Assembly (NCBI GenBank): GCA_036417435.1
Contig: CM070899.1
Coordinates: 145,838,237 to 145,902,236, forward strand
Length of the DNA: 64,000 bases
Source: Inia geoffrensis
Taxonomy: Eukaryota; Chordata; Mammalia; Artiodactyla; Iniidae
Direction of reading: 5' to 3'
Positions 9,841 through 21,490 of the stretch are shown here, one piece after another. The number at the start of each line of letters is the position of its first letter. Within the stretch, counting starts at the first letter, position 1. The notes beneath the pieces are model-generated. The model ran no database searches. It was not told the origin of the DNA and saw nothing but the letters and a program-made list of their open reading frames with translations. A program made the position numbers and the translations under genes.

Positions 9841-10269
9841 CCAAAAGGGGGACAAGCTTTTTTCAGCTTCAATCATTTATTTCACATAAAATTTAACTGT
9901 CTTTAGAGAACTCAAACCCTTTTGCTGTCAGAGAGAGGATTCTGGATTAGGGTTGTGGATTCCTCCTATGATTTATGGTACACAGCCATGAAAATAATTC
10001 AGTGCCTGAAACCTTAAGAATAATCAAAGTCGGCCTGCAGGCAACCAGGCATTAGCCTCATGACAGTCAGAAAGAAGGAATTTAACAGGTTCCATTCTCT
10101 TCCTTCCTGCTCGTCCTTTGTTTACCTGTACATGAGGGTTCCAGGAATATCGAGCTGGGTTTACGAGCAGCAGGTGCTTCTGCCTGGCTCCTCTGCTGTG
10201 CAGACAGAGGAGCAGCAGAAAAATAGTAACTGTCTTCATATCTGTACAACGCGTGACTGCTGATAGAGT

Positions 10270-10410
10270 GCTCTGATGTCCCGTGTGTCGCTCAAATCTC
10301 ACAACAGGGAGAGCAGATCTTATTAACCCCACTTTACTCAAAAAGAAAGAGCGGCAAGTGGCTTTCTGGAGGTCACAGCTAGCTAGTGTCAGGGATTAAA
10401 ACCTGCATTT
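10270..10410 (-). repeat. MIR fragment
   Basis: TCTCACAACAGGGAGA, CCCCACTTTACTC and GGTCACAGCTAGCTAGTG follow the reversed MIR order. Confidence 0.55.
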
Positions 10411-12450
10411 TCCACCCCAAACTGGGGGAGCACCTAGGAGAAGGAGGAAAGAGATGAAGAAAGAGTTTAGGCCTCCCACGATCGGGGGTGCCCCCTCCAA
10501 CGAGCCTCTGAAATGGACAGGTGACGATCATGTGATGAGCAAGGCCAACACGAGCTTAAATCCCACCCACCAACTGGGCGACCTTGAATGTTGCCTTAGA
10601 GAATTGGTTTAGCCACCATTTCTAGGCTGGAACCTTTTTCACTCCTCTATCCCTCTAGTGGTGGATGATGGGTTTAGAACTGGTCAGTATGAATGACAGT
10701 AGAACCCTTGGGATTATTTTAGTCTCTCAACTACTTTTCTGGGCTAGGTGACTTTTCTACGTTAGATGAAAATATTGCTAGCTGAGGCTCTGGTTCCATG
10801 AGCCCTTACTTTGCTGACTATTAGAAGTATTCTAAACATTGAGATGCTGCAACGTACTCAGGAAATCTGAAGCATAAAGAAGATTGGGTGACGTGGGAAG
10901 ATAAACTGGCTTTTGACCCTAAAAGAGTAATAAACTGTACGTATATGCTTAGTGATTAAGATTTGGAGAGCTTTTCTCCCTTACTTTAAAAACAACCATC
11001 AATTCATTTCTGTAGGAGAGAAGTGGGTTAGCTTCATGGACGTGGAAAAAAAAATGACAATGTCTTCCACTGTTACTGGGCTGTGTCAGGATTTCACAGC
11101 GAGCAGCCTCAATGTAATTCCACACAAGGAGAAACTGTTGTCCAAGTAATTCACATGAACCATCTTTTGCCAGCTTCAGTTTTGTTCACAGGCAAATACA
11201 AAGTTGAAAAATAAATGCAAAGAATGATTTCTGATTGTCAGTGGAGTGCAAAATAGATGCTTAGATCCTCACCCTATGGATGGATTTTTCTTTTCTTTTT
11301 CTGAAAATACACCAATCATGTATTGTGTTCAACCAAGGATAGAATTGGGGCTGGGCTAACTTTTCTGGCTTGAAACTAATATTTGGGCTGAGTTGAAGCT
11401 TATTTCCTCTTCTTCAGGGTTTTTCTCCCCCGCGCCCACCTCCACTTTCCAATTAGCCTGATCCATATGCCTTTCTACCATATAGCCTGCATTTGCTGCT
11501 TTCTATAATCTTAGTTCTATATTTTTAATTATATGTCTTAATTTGAATATATCCTAAAACTCAGCAAAGCAGTTAAAAGGATAAACATCAATTTGGATGC
11601 AATTTAAAAAAGGATGAATCCAAAATCCAAGTGGAGAAACAGAAGAAAAAAAACTGATGAAAATTGAAGAATAGGTATGAGAAAACTTGGTTTTTAGAAA
11701 TGGATTATACTTATGGAAAATGAGTGTTGAGATAAAGGAGAAGGAGTAAGACAAACATGTACCAATATTAGTGTATTTGGGTAGCTCATCATTTGCTACA
11801 GTCTATTGATATTTGTGTAAATAGAATGTGTTTCTCCAAATAGACTGCTAGCTTCTTAAGGGTAGAGAGAGTATCTTACTTTAAAAATAAAGGAGTATTT
11901 GTCCTGCTCAGGGTCTAACAGACCTCCTGCCAAGAAGCTTGGTACTTCTGATTAGGACAGGAAAACGACCCAGAAGGGGTCCAGGTTCATAGAAAACTTC
12001 CTTCCAGGCACTCTCCCCAGGGATCCACTTCTCCACCCCAGCCGCAACTGTGCTCACCCTTCTTGCAGCAGGCCTTGTCCCTGTCAGCCCCTTTCACTGA
12101 CATCATGCTTTTACTTTTCTCTCTCAGAAAAAGGGAAGATCCCAGCTTTGCTCCCAGTCTCTGAAAAATGCACTCCAACCTTTGTATTTTAAGGATGGGT
12201 ACTGACAGCAACCGTGGGCACATGAAATTTGCCAGCACTGAAAGTGTTTGGGGGGCCCCAGAGCATCTCCAGCCAAGGAAGGTGGAGACTTAGAGGTTAA
12301 TATCATGTCAAGAGTTTCATGGGCTCCAAGCCTGGCAGAAAGTGGCCATAGCTGTCCACCTTCCTGAGGGGAAGTGGGCTCCAGGTCTGTGTACCCTTGG
12401 CAGGCACGGTGCAATGCAATGCATTAACTCTCTGATTGATCTAAAAGATA
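10411..12450. other. Intergenic, nothing recognised
   Basis: About 2 kb without a repeat or gene I can name. Short frames occur but none shows family resemblance or a codon pattern. Confidence 0.4.
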
Positions 12451-12517
12451 AGGAGTTCCTGGAGAGTATATATGAAGACAATGAAAGAAAATCCACAAGG
12501 TGCATTGTGCCACTGAA
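12451..12517 (+). repeat. Direct repeat copy A (67 bp)
   Basis: Aligns without gaps to 12998-13064 at 59 of 67 bases. The shared core is GAAAGAAAATCCACAAGGTG. It ends about 20 bp before the left end of the inverted-repeat element at 12538. Confidence 0.85.
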
Positions 12518-12537
12518 CCCTAAATCAAGTGTACGGT

Positions 12538-12996
12538 AAGTCCCCTACATATGAACCTTCAAGTTGCAGACTTTCAAAGATGCAAATGTGCCTTCACATG
12601 TGCCTTCACATGTCCGATCACATAAGGTGTAAGTGAAATTGCCCCTCTTCTCCTATTGCTGACGATCCTTCAGCTCTATCATCTCCCACCTCCTCTCCCA
12701 CCTCCAGTCAGTAACTCTTCTTGCCTATTCACTTGATGCCAGCCCCGTATGCCAGCTGTTGTACTGTACTACTGTACTTTTCAAGGTACTGTAGTGTAAG
12801 GCTTAAAATGTTTTCTTTACTTTTTGTGCTTGTTTGTTTTTTTATGTATTATTTGTGTGAAAAGTATTATAAACCTATTGCAGTACAGTACTATATAGCT
12901 GATTGTGTTAGTTGGGTACCTAGGCTAACTTTGTTGGACTTGCGGACAGATTGGACTTACGAACGCGCTCTCAGAATGGAACTTGTTCATATGTAT
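12538..12996. mobile_element. Inverted-repeat element, DNA-transposon-like
   Basis: The left edge reads TAAGTCCCCTACATATGAAC. The right edge reads GTTCATATGTATA, so the ends are partly inverted (TACATATGAAC). The interior holds TTGTACTGTACTACTGTAC and GTTAGTTGGGTACCTAGG, which I have seen in dispersed copies in mammals. The family (TcMar-Tigger or another) is not assigned. No transposase frame remains. Confidence 0.5.
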
Positions 12997-12997
12997 A

Positions 12998-13064
12998 AAG
13001 GGTTCCTGGAAAGTATATACGAAGACCATGAAAGAAAATCCACAAGGTGCAGCATGCCACTGAA
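12998..13064 (+). repeat. Direct repeat copy B (67 bp)
   Basis: Partner of copy A at 12451-12517, offset 547 bp. It starts directly at the right edge of the inverted-repeat element. Confidence 0.85.
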
Positions 13065-13252
13065 TCTAGAGTATGAGTAATAGAGAAATCATATACAGAG
13101 GAGAGGGGAGGAGAATCCCTGCTCAGGTTATGGCCCTCCCCGTATACCACCTTCCAGCTCCTGCATGCCTTCTCCTCCCCTATGGAATGACAGGTAAGAG
13201 GGTCTGAGGGTGTGACACACTGAACAAGAAGGCTGTCCAGTCTCTGTCTGCC

Positions 13253-13624
13253 TGTTGTGGGCTGATTGGTGGCCCGCTCCCCAAAATTTGTATGTTGAGG
13301 TCCTAACCCTCATTACCTCAAAATGTGACTGTATTTGGAGACGGGGCCATTGAAGAGGTAATTAAAGTACAGTGAAGTCATATAGGTGGGCCTGAATCCA
13401 ATAGGGCTAGTGTCTTTATAAGAAGAGGAGACAAGGACACAGAAAACACAGATAGAGGGGCAGCACCTGCAGGTCAAGGAGAGAGGCCTCAGAAGAAATC
13501 AAACCTGCTGATGCCTTGATCTCAGATCTTCCAGCTTCCAGAATTGGGAGGAAATAAATTTCTGTTGTTAAGCAACCCAGTCTGTGATATTTTGTTATGG
13601 CAGCCCTAGCAAGCTAATAAAACA
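13253..13624 (+). mobile_element. MaLR/MLT1-like solo LTR
   Basis: Begins TGTTGTGGGCTG and ends in ACA. In order it has AATGTGACTGTATTTGGAGA, TTATAAGAAGAGGA, TTCCAGAATTGGGAG, AATAAATTTCTGTTGTT and TGTTATGGCAGCCCTAGCAA. This is an ancient endogenous-retrovirus-like LTR with no internal genes. The subfamily is from memory. Confidence 0.75.
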
Positions 13625-13679
13625 CCTTAACACTATCCCCAGCCCTTCACATTTACCCTGTACTGACCATTAATTAAGT

Positions 13680-14040
13680 GTGGTTCCTTGGGCTCACTAT
13701 GGTTTCTCCTCCTCGAAATTTTTGCACCTGCTCTTTCCTCTGCCCTTACCTCCCCTTTCTTCAGCTGGCTTACACCTACTAGTACCTTAAGATCTACCTA
13801 AAGTGTCACCTCCTCCAAGAAACCTTTAAATACCCTCCCCCTACTGCCCTCCCAACTCCCTCACTGCCTCCCCACCACTACATCCCCTTACCACCTAGGC
13901 CAGCCTCTGCCCTAGCATTTCTCCCACTGTCGAGGACACTCACTGCACTTCTCCCTGTCTAGACTGATTAGTGTGTTTCATCTCCATATTTCTGCCCCCC
14001 GCAAGAGCCAGGACCAGAGTGGTCAGTAACTAGTATTGAG
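13680..14040 (+). repeat. L2 LINE 3' region
   Basis: Shows the usual L2 run: AAGTGTCACCTCCTCCAAGAAACC, a C-rich tract, CCTAGCATTTCTCCC and CAAGAGCCAGGACC. Confidence 0.6.
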
Positions 14041-15284
14041 AAGAGAAAAAATGAGTGAGAACACAAGAAAAAGTAACGTTTCCCCACCTGATGCTTCAGA
14101 TTCTAGCTGAATCTGAAAAGGAAGTGGGACAGATAAGATGTGGATTCACGTGAACCAAAACTAAAGTTGTGGGATTGGAATCTGATTTTGAAGATCAGAA
14201 TCAAAATTGCAGAAAACCCAAACAAAGGATATAGAATCAAGCTAGAGAAGTTTTCTCTCAATGTAGAGAAAAGAAACAAAGATTACAAAAAAGATGAGAG
14301 AAAAGATGGGTGATTTGGTAGATCAAAAGTAAAGACTTAATATATGGATAAGAAGGACCCCCTCAAGGAAGATATAACCAGAATAAATGATGTTGCTGCA
14401 ATATTGAAGAAAAATAATGGAAGAAAAATTTTCAAGCTGAAAAAAAGAGGTAGAATGCACAATTTAAAATAGCGTACCATTTCCAGGCAAAATTTGCCTG
14501 AAGAAAGATGCACAATTCGATAAAATCTAGCAAATTTGTTTGAACATAAAGGATTTTTTAAAAAATTCTATACATATCCAGACAAAACATTAAAGTCACT
14601 TAACATCAAATGAAAACAGGCTGATTTGAGAATGTATCACATGACTGAATGCCAGATGAAAATGGAGCAAAGTCTAAATGGTACTAAGAGAAAATGCTTA
14701 TGACTCAAGCCGAAATGTTAATTAATTTGCAAAGAAAAGAAAAAAGACATTCTTAGTTATTCTAATCAGGAACTCAGAAAAGATACCACCCATGCACTTT
14801 TCTTGAAAAGTTTATGGAAAAACAGGTTCGAATGGAACAACATATTAATTAAAGACAAAAACTAAAGAATAGCAAAAGTGGGTTCAAAAACATTGTGACA
14901 GTCTGAGCTAAATGTATAGAATTAAGTTTTTAAAAATTCTGTAAATAGAATATTGGTACAGATGGAAAGTTTTTGTTGTTGTTACTTCTTAAAATAACTA
15001 AAAATAAAACTAATAATAAATAGGTTTATAATTCCAAATGATATTGCCAAAGAATGGAGGAAAGACGGGTATGTGGGGAATTAGAAGTGTACTAAATTCC
15101 TCATCTTATAGAAGAAGGAATCAAATTATTGTATTATTCATGAATTTGATAATTAGAGAACCTATGTATTCAAGTGTGATTTTGAAAAACCTAGTTAGAA
15201 GAATTCATAATAGAATGTATACTTGTAAAAATGGGGAAAATAAAAACCAAGAAAAATTGTACTTTGGGAAGAAAACAGAATAAC

Positions 15285-15500
15285 ACAGTGGTTCAAATCA
15301 AGGTCTTTTGAGTCAGGGAAATCTGGTTTTTGAAAGTGGTTCTAGCATTTACTAATGTTGGTCTGGAAAATTTACTCACCTGCTCAGAGCTTCTCTTTTC
15401 CTAAAACTTGAATAACATGTACTTCACAGGATAGTTGTGGGGATTATAGGAAACCTTTGTCTAAAGAAATTAGTCCAGTGCTTAGCCTAAGCATAAATCA
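15285..15500 (+). repeat. MIR
   Basis: Sense-orientation MIR: ACAGTGGTTCAAATCAAGG, then TTTACTCACCTGCTCAGAGC, GGATAGTTGTGGGGATTATA and CCAGTGCTTAGCC. Confidence 0.75.
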
Positions 15501-15514
15501 AAAATAAAAATGAG

Positions 15515-15861
15515 TTGTTGGCACCTGAGCCAGTGGGGACTGGATCACCCTGAGCTGGGATGGTGCTGAGATGCTGACCAGGTTCCTTGCCCTGCACTCC
15601 CAGGAACTGGCCAGAAACTGGATTTCCACTGTGGGCACATGGGGTGCGGTGGGTACTGTGGGGCTGCCGTGGTCCACTGACTGGTGGCTGATTCTGGACT
15701 GGGTGACCTACATCAAGGGCAAGTTTAAGAAGGATGATTAATTAAGCTGACCCCCCACACACACCAGGCCCCTCTGTTATCTGATGGTGCTGCCTCCTTC
15801 CATCTGCCTCTGGAACAGCCCACGCTCTCGGTATGGACCTCGAAGTTTAAAAAAAAAAAAA
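15515..15861 (+). other. Extent of the UQCR11 retroposed mRNA
   Basis: Sequence beginning near 15515 (just after an AAAAATAAAAATG stretch) has the look of a short 5' UTR leading into the frame at 15571. After the stop codon, GC-rich 3' UTR-like sequence leads to an A13 tract at 15849-15861. I could not find a convincing target-site duplication. GC-moderate sequence continues to about 16220, so the copy may include a longer 3' UTR. The right boundary is uncertain. Confidence 0.5.
15571..15741 (+). pseudogene. UQCR11: UQCR11 retrocopy with an intact 56-codon frame
   Basis: The frame starts at ATG 15571 and stops at TAA 15739-15741. It gives 56 residues, the same length as UQCR11, the 6.4-kDa subunit of mitochondrial cytochrome bc1 (complex III). 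Diagnostic stretches are MLTRFL at the start, TWGAVG at about 24-29, then TDW, LILDWV, and the C-terminus GKFKKDD. Intron absence, 5' UTR-like flank (about 15515-15570), 3' UTR-like flank and an A-rich tract at 15849-15861 point to retroposition of an mRNA. Several substitutions in the N-terminal third and centre (for example a Pro within the membrane segment at residue 33 and Trp for the usual Arg at 39) suggest it is not under full constraint. It lies between pieces of an old L1. It is most likely a processed pseudogene that has not yet gained a stop. Expression cannot be excluded. Identity with the family was judged from memory. Confidence 0.88.
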
Positions 15862-18454
15862 TCGACATGTTGATTGGTGCTGCTGTGCTTTTTGTCTTCT
15901 TTATCACTTATAGTAAAGGATTGAGAACACTTGAATCTCCCTGGTGCCCCACCTCAGGGAAGCTCTCCTAGCCCTGTTTCCTGAGCCCACTCCTCAGTTG
16001 TGTCTGATCTTTTAAAAATTTTTTGATTTGGCTCCTGTTCTAGATTTCTGATCGATTGCACAAACTTGACGTTTAGAATGTTCCTTTCTTTGTAAGATGA
16101 ACTTGCCTATGACCAAGTGTGAGTTTCTCTGTTTTCATGCCTGCGGCTGTTTCTCATGTCAGTGTTCAAACTCAGGTCCTCTGAACCCTGCCTGAGCAAA
16201 ACCCCCAGATATCCCACTGTTTATATGATTATCCAGGATGAGTAGATGGACAGTTATAACAATAAATTTAGATGATTTAACCTCGTGTATTAGAATACTA
16301 AGACTTCAGGATTGGGTTAAGAAAAAATCCAACTGTGGCCTAATCATAAGAAATATATCCAAAAGAAAGGACACAAATAGATTAAAAATAAAAGAATGAA
16401 TAAAGATTTACTAGAAAAATAGAAATGAAGTAAAAATAAAGGTATTATTATAAAATTCATACAAGAATGGATACAAGGCCAAAAAATATCAAATGAGTCA
16501 ATGAGTGCATAAAAATGTGCAGTCTTCAATGATGATATCAAAGGAATATATATTTTATGCAGATACATAAAGCAAAGATATATAAGAAGAAATGGACAGA
16601 ATACAAATATTTCATGTGAGCCTTTTATAGAAATAAGACAAAGTAGATATATTTCAAAGGATGTGTACTGTAAATAATTAAAATATATTTAAAACAAAAC
16701 CAAGGAAAACAGAAGAAAAGATTTTCTAAAGATAAGAATAGAAAATTGAACAAATTTTTTTAAGTAGAAATAGTAAAGTTGATACACAAATTCAAGAACT
16801 GCTTTTTTTTTTTTTAACACAACTCAAGACCACATGAAAAGTAAAGAGACAAAACAAGATTTAAAAATGAAAAGGAAAATTTTAATAAATATGGAAATAT
16901 TATTTTAAAATACTATGTTAATAAATTTGATAAACTGAACTAAATGATTATTTGTATGGAAAATTATACCTGACTCTCAGACTGCTAAAGATGTCTCATT
17001 GTCTGAAAATTTCACTAGTGATAACTTTCAGACTTTCACAAAGACAGATAATTTCATATTATATAATATTTCCAGTATAAAAACAAAAGCTGAAAATATA
17101 TAGATTCATTTTATGAAGTCAGTGTAGCACTAATATAAAACTGACAAAGATGGTACAACAAAAGAACAATAAATACTATTATGATTTTGCAATGACATGT
17201 TAAATATTCAGTGACATGATGAAAACCAAAAAATAGGCAATGTTATCTTTCTTAATGACATAAATGATTCTGAAGTTCATTCAGATGAATAACAAGTAAA
17301 AAAAAAAGAAGAACATATTAAAATAGGAAAACTGGGCAATTAGATTAAGGAGGCATGTCTTACAAGGAATTAAAACATATTGCAAGCAACATCAAACAAA
17401 GCAGTATGGTACTAGTTCAAGAACCGACAGATAGATTGATAGAATAGAACACTTGACCTTGAGATAGACTCTGGTATATTCCAGCTTAATAAATAAGTAC
17501 AACAAAAATGGGAGAGTTTATTCATCAAATAGTTAAGAAAATCGATTAATTCAAATTATAGCCTCACCATGCAGCAGCCCAAAACAAAAACAATTCAAAC
17601 AGATGGATTAAAGAACCATACATAGACAAAAATATAAGTGAATAATTATCAGATTTCTGGAGAGGGAAAGACATTTGAAGCATAAAAGCAATAGAAGAAA
17701 TTACAAAGGAAAATCTAAATCGACTTTACTATTACACAATTAGAACTCCTCTAAATCAAGGAACATCATTCACAACAATAAAGTCACAACTTGGGAAAAG
17801 TAATTTAACAACAGGGCAGAAGGATAATATCATTAAAACATGAAGCACTCTTACAAATCAATAAGTAAAACTCTAATACCCCAAAAGAAATGTGGGCAGA
17901 GGAGCCACACAGAAATTTTAAAGCAATACAAAATCTAATAAATAATATTCACACTCATAACTAATCAAACAGATACTAATTAAAACAAGATATATATTTT
18001 ATTCACCCACTAAAATGGCAAAACATTTTTTAAAGAAAAATTTCTGTGGTGGTAAAAGTTTGATAGAAGTTTTCCCTAAAAAATTACTGGCAGAAGTAAG
18101 AATTTGTACAAACTCTGTGGATAGTGATTTGGTGAAATTTACCTGGGTACTCGAACTGGCCCCTTCCATTGGCTCAGTAATCCCCTTCCAATGAATGTAT
18201 CCTAAGAAAATAGGGACACAAAAATAGAAGTACAATGCTTTATTTATATGTTCATTAATATGTGACTGGCAAAATAACTTTACAATTTCAAGAAAAGACA
18301 GCATTCAGCCATTTAAAAATGATCCTTTATAAAACATTATAAGAAGAGGGAAATGCTCTTAAAAAGTTAATAAGTGAGAAAAAGGATTCCAAATTATAGG
18401 TGGGATATGACCCAATTTTTGTTATACACACACATGATACACATAATACACATA

Positions 18455-18700
18455 TTCAGGACCATGTTATGGAGTCAGAGTTAGACTACCTGAATTTGAA
18501 TCACAACCTACCACCTACTAGTTTATGACCAAGGGTAATTTACTTAACCTTTCTAAGCCTCCATTTACCCATCTTTAAGACAATATAACAAAGGACTCTA
18601 ACCATAGTACCCGTCCCAGCATGTTGTTAGGAATACTGGAAGAGTTATCAATGTCAAGTGCCTAGCATTGAGCCTGGCTCATAAATGGCAGATTTTACAT
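18455..18700 (+). repeat. MIR
   Basis: GGAGTCAGAGTTAGACTACC, TTTGAATCACAACCTACC, TTACTTAACCTTTCTAAGCC and GTGCCTAGCATTGAGCCTGG follow the MIR consensus over nearly its full length. Confidence 0.85.
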
Positions 18701-18782
18701 TCATATACATTCTTAGTTACCATTTACAAAAATAAAGATGCATTAGGATTACAATTAAAAATTTTTTTTCACTGATATTTTT

Positions 18783-18855
18783 ATTTTATTTATTTATTTT
18801 TAACATCTTTATTGGAGTATAATTGCTTTACAATGGTGTGTTAGTTTCTGCTTTA
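18783..18855 (-). mobile_element. 73-bp truncated L1 3' end
   Basis: Only the last part of a cetartiodactyl L1 3' UTR is present (AACATCTTTATTGGAGTATA to TTTCTGCTTTA, read backwards) with its A-tail as TTTATTTATTT. A perfect 15-bp duplication TTCACTGATATTTTT flanks it (18768-18782, 18856-18870). Confidence 0.92.
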
Positions 18856-18870
18856 TTCACTGATATTTTT

Positions 18871-20081
18871 TAAAGGTATACAGTATTATTTCTGGACCCA
18901 AACTGCCTCATTTAATGGGAAACCTCCAGCAAATTGACATTTCTTATGCACTCTGTTCCAGCTCAAAGGTGTAAAATGAAACTTAGCTTGCTGCCAAAAC
19001 CAGATTCCATCCTGCTAAGGTTATTTTGAATAAGAGATCACATATAAGTCCCTTTATGTTCTCTACTTTCTAGCTCTTATCTCTCTAAGCAAGTGTTCTC
19101 TCATTCCCTTGTCCAGAGCCCCCTTACTAAGTGTAAAGGGGAGACAGTGTCTTTGGCACAGCCCACAAGGTGGTGTGGCCCTCACTCCCCACCCAGCCCA
19201 TGGATGTAGCCAGAGCAAACTCTTGTAGAGTTCCACATCACTAGAACAAAGGGATCAGCAAATCTGGATTCGCCAGTCAAGGAGGACCTCCTTGTGAAAA
19301 ATGTAATAAAACCTGAATTTCTAGAAGGAAATATATTAACCAGATTGAGACAGAGAAAAAGGTGCTTCTGTCCTTTCAATGTTGTCATTAAGGAGACTAT
19401 TGGGAGACCAAATGTTTCTTCCTGTACTAAAATGTGTTGGAAGTCAATGGCTGAAAATTGCAGGGACAGATACAGAACTGGTGGCAGAGGAATTATGGAC
19501 AAAGGGAAACGTGATGTCCTCCAAAACTGAATTTCAAACAGAGAAAAGTCTTCGAGACGAGTGAAGCCAAGCCTTTCTTCGAATAGCAGAAAATCAACAT
19601 GCCACCATCCAGAACAATTACTCCTCAGGGGCAAGAAACACCAAGGTACATTTCCCAGCAGCTGAGAAGTCATCTGGGATGAGATTGGAAATCAGTGTGA
19701 TAAGGGCCATGAGGTACAAAGAACAAATGCTCAGAGTCCTCGAATGTCAGTGTGACACAAAGACAAGCACAAAAGCAAACACCATGACTGGAACTATGAA
19801 AGAAACAAGGTTCAAGATGAGGTCATTTGTTGCAGCAATATATTGGAAAGTCTTAAAGGTTGTCGATAAAACCTCATGATGTGAGTCAAATACAGTGACT
19901 TAATTATGTTAATAATATTAGAAAAAAATCAGTGTGAACTCAGGATGTTAAAAAGCAACATTTTTCCTGCTAGAAGTGTCTCAACAGCAGTATCAGTTTG
20001 TTCACTGCCTATTCTCACATGAACTCCTAAATGCCCAGATTTGGATTGCTAATACTTCACTGGATGAAACTAGCACTCCTG
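18871..20081. other. Intergenic, nothing recognised
   Basis: Includes a 163-codon minus-strand frame at 19182-19673 that I do not recognise. It shows no domain or repeat-derived signature, so I do not call it a gene. Confidence 0.4.
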
Positions 20082-20106
20082 GTGTGCATGCGCACATGCG
20101 CGCGCG

Positions 20107-20150
<44 letters not shown>
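20082..20150. repeat. Alternating purine-pyrimidine tract (GC)n(AC)n
   Basis: Every base from 20082 to 20150 alternates purine/pyrimidine: a GTGTGCATGCGCACATGC lead-in, a CG run, then a CA run. Such tracts are strong left-handed Z-DNA formers. Confidence 0.97.
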
Positions 20151-20151
<1 letters not shown>

Positions 20152-21189
20152 CAGTAGAATGAACCTGGAATACCATATGTTACCAGAAAGCAGAGATGCA
20201 AGGGACAGTGCTGAAAAGACAAAAGAGCTAGCTTAGAGGTCTCCCAGTGGCCAAATTGAAATTTGAGCATCAAAAAGCGTATAATAATTGTGATTATTTG
20301 AAATATGATAAATTTGTGCAAGGCCATAATTTCATAATGATATTTTTAAAAAGTTCATATAAAATATACTAAAGGAAATTAGGATGAGCATAGAAGTTTG
20401 ACTATAAAGGGATCTGTTTAATTTTTTTATTAATTTTAATGAAAGGTTAACGTAAGTTGGTATTTTATTCCTTCTATTAACTCTGTTTGCTTTTAGCACA
20501 GAGACATGAAATTAATGTCTATCTGTGTAAGTAGAGAAAGAGAAATATAGGGAACTGTGAGTTACCAAATCACCTTGGGAAAATATACAGAAACAAGAGG
20601 AGAAGGGACGTATTGGCACCAGTGCTCACACACAGTAACTATGCAGGACGGAGCTTCAAATTGGGTTCCAGGATAACTCGAAAAGGCCAAGTGTCTTAAA
20701 AAGGAGCACTCATAACATAGCCTTAATTCTACCTTTCCTGGGAGATGAAACCTCTAGATGGCTCCATGAATTATAATGAGACACTAGTACGGCACCCATA
20801 CATTTTAAATAATGCCAAGAGACTAGGTTATCACCGTGACAGGACAATGAGCTATGTCATGCTGGCCAAGAAAGATTTCAACATTTAATGGGAAAATTCC
20901 AGGCTACTAAAAACTAAAATCTGCAAGAAAAGTATGAACCTAATTTTTTTCTTAATTGAAGTAAAAAGAGAAGATTCTCTCAAAATGAAAGTTTCAGCCT
21001 GATGTCCATGGCTTCGGTTTGAATAGCCTTCGCAAAAAAACCTGGGTTTATGCCATAACCAGAGTCAGTTGGTTAACTGGATCCTGTAACCTTGGCTGTC
21101 TGAACTGATATTCATTTTCTCTTTGGTTTGGGTAACAATACTATAACCTTAGGAAGGTCTTTAATTAAGAACTGCTATAATTTAAGGAA
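20151..21189. other. Intergenic, nothing recognised
   Basis: About 1 kb of AT-rich sequence without repeats or genes that I can name. Confidence 0.4.
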
Positions 21190-21490
21190 GTATAAAAGTG
21201 CTATTAAAATAATAAAGAAATATAGAGAACAAACAAGTGGTTACCAGTGGCGAGAGAGATGAGGGGAGGGGCAAGATAGGGGTTAAGATTAAGATAGTTT
21301 GTACATACAAACTACTATGTATAAAATAAATAAGCTACAAGGATATATTGTACGGCACAGTGAATATAGCCAATACTTTATAATAACTTTAAATAGAGTA
21401 TGGTCTACAAAAATATGGAATCACTATGTTGTAACCATGAAACTAATATTGTAAATCAACTATAATTCAATAAAATAAAACAAAATAGGG
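21190..21490 (+). mobile_element. L1 3' UTR remnant
   Basis: Contains GTGGTTACCAGTGGCGAGAG, TATATTGTACGGCACAGTGA, AATATGGAATCACTATGTTG and AATCAACTATAATTCAATAA in L1 3' UTR order, more diverged than the copy at 2430. Confidence 0.75.

Larger units (their letters stand above)
14050..18450 (+). mobile_element. Ancient, broken L1 (interrupted)
   Basis: A-rich sequence keeps degenerate L1 ORF2 landmarks at 17150-18420: a CAAAGCAGTATGGTACTAGT-like segment, AGATGGATTAAAGAACC, ACAATTAGAACTCCTCTAAA and the end region with CAGCCATTTAAAAATGA. The frame is broken everywhere. A MIR and the UQCR11 retrocopy lie at 15285-15861, and 15862-16220 is less A-rich and unassigned. Boundaries are approximate and more than one L1 may be involved. 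Confidence 0.55.

Noticed and set aside
19182..19673. 163-codon minus-strand frame
   Set aside because: No domain, repeat-protein or codon signature; one frame of this length is expected by chance in 64 kb of moderately AT-rich DNA.
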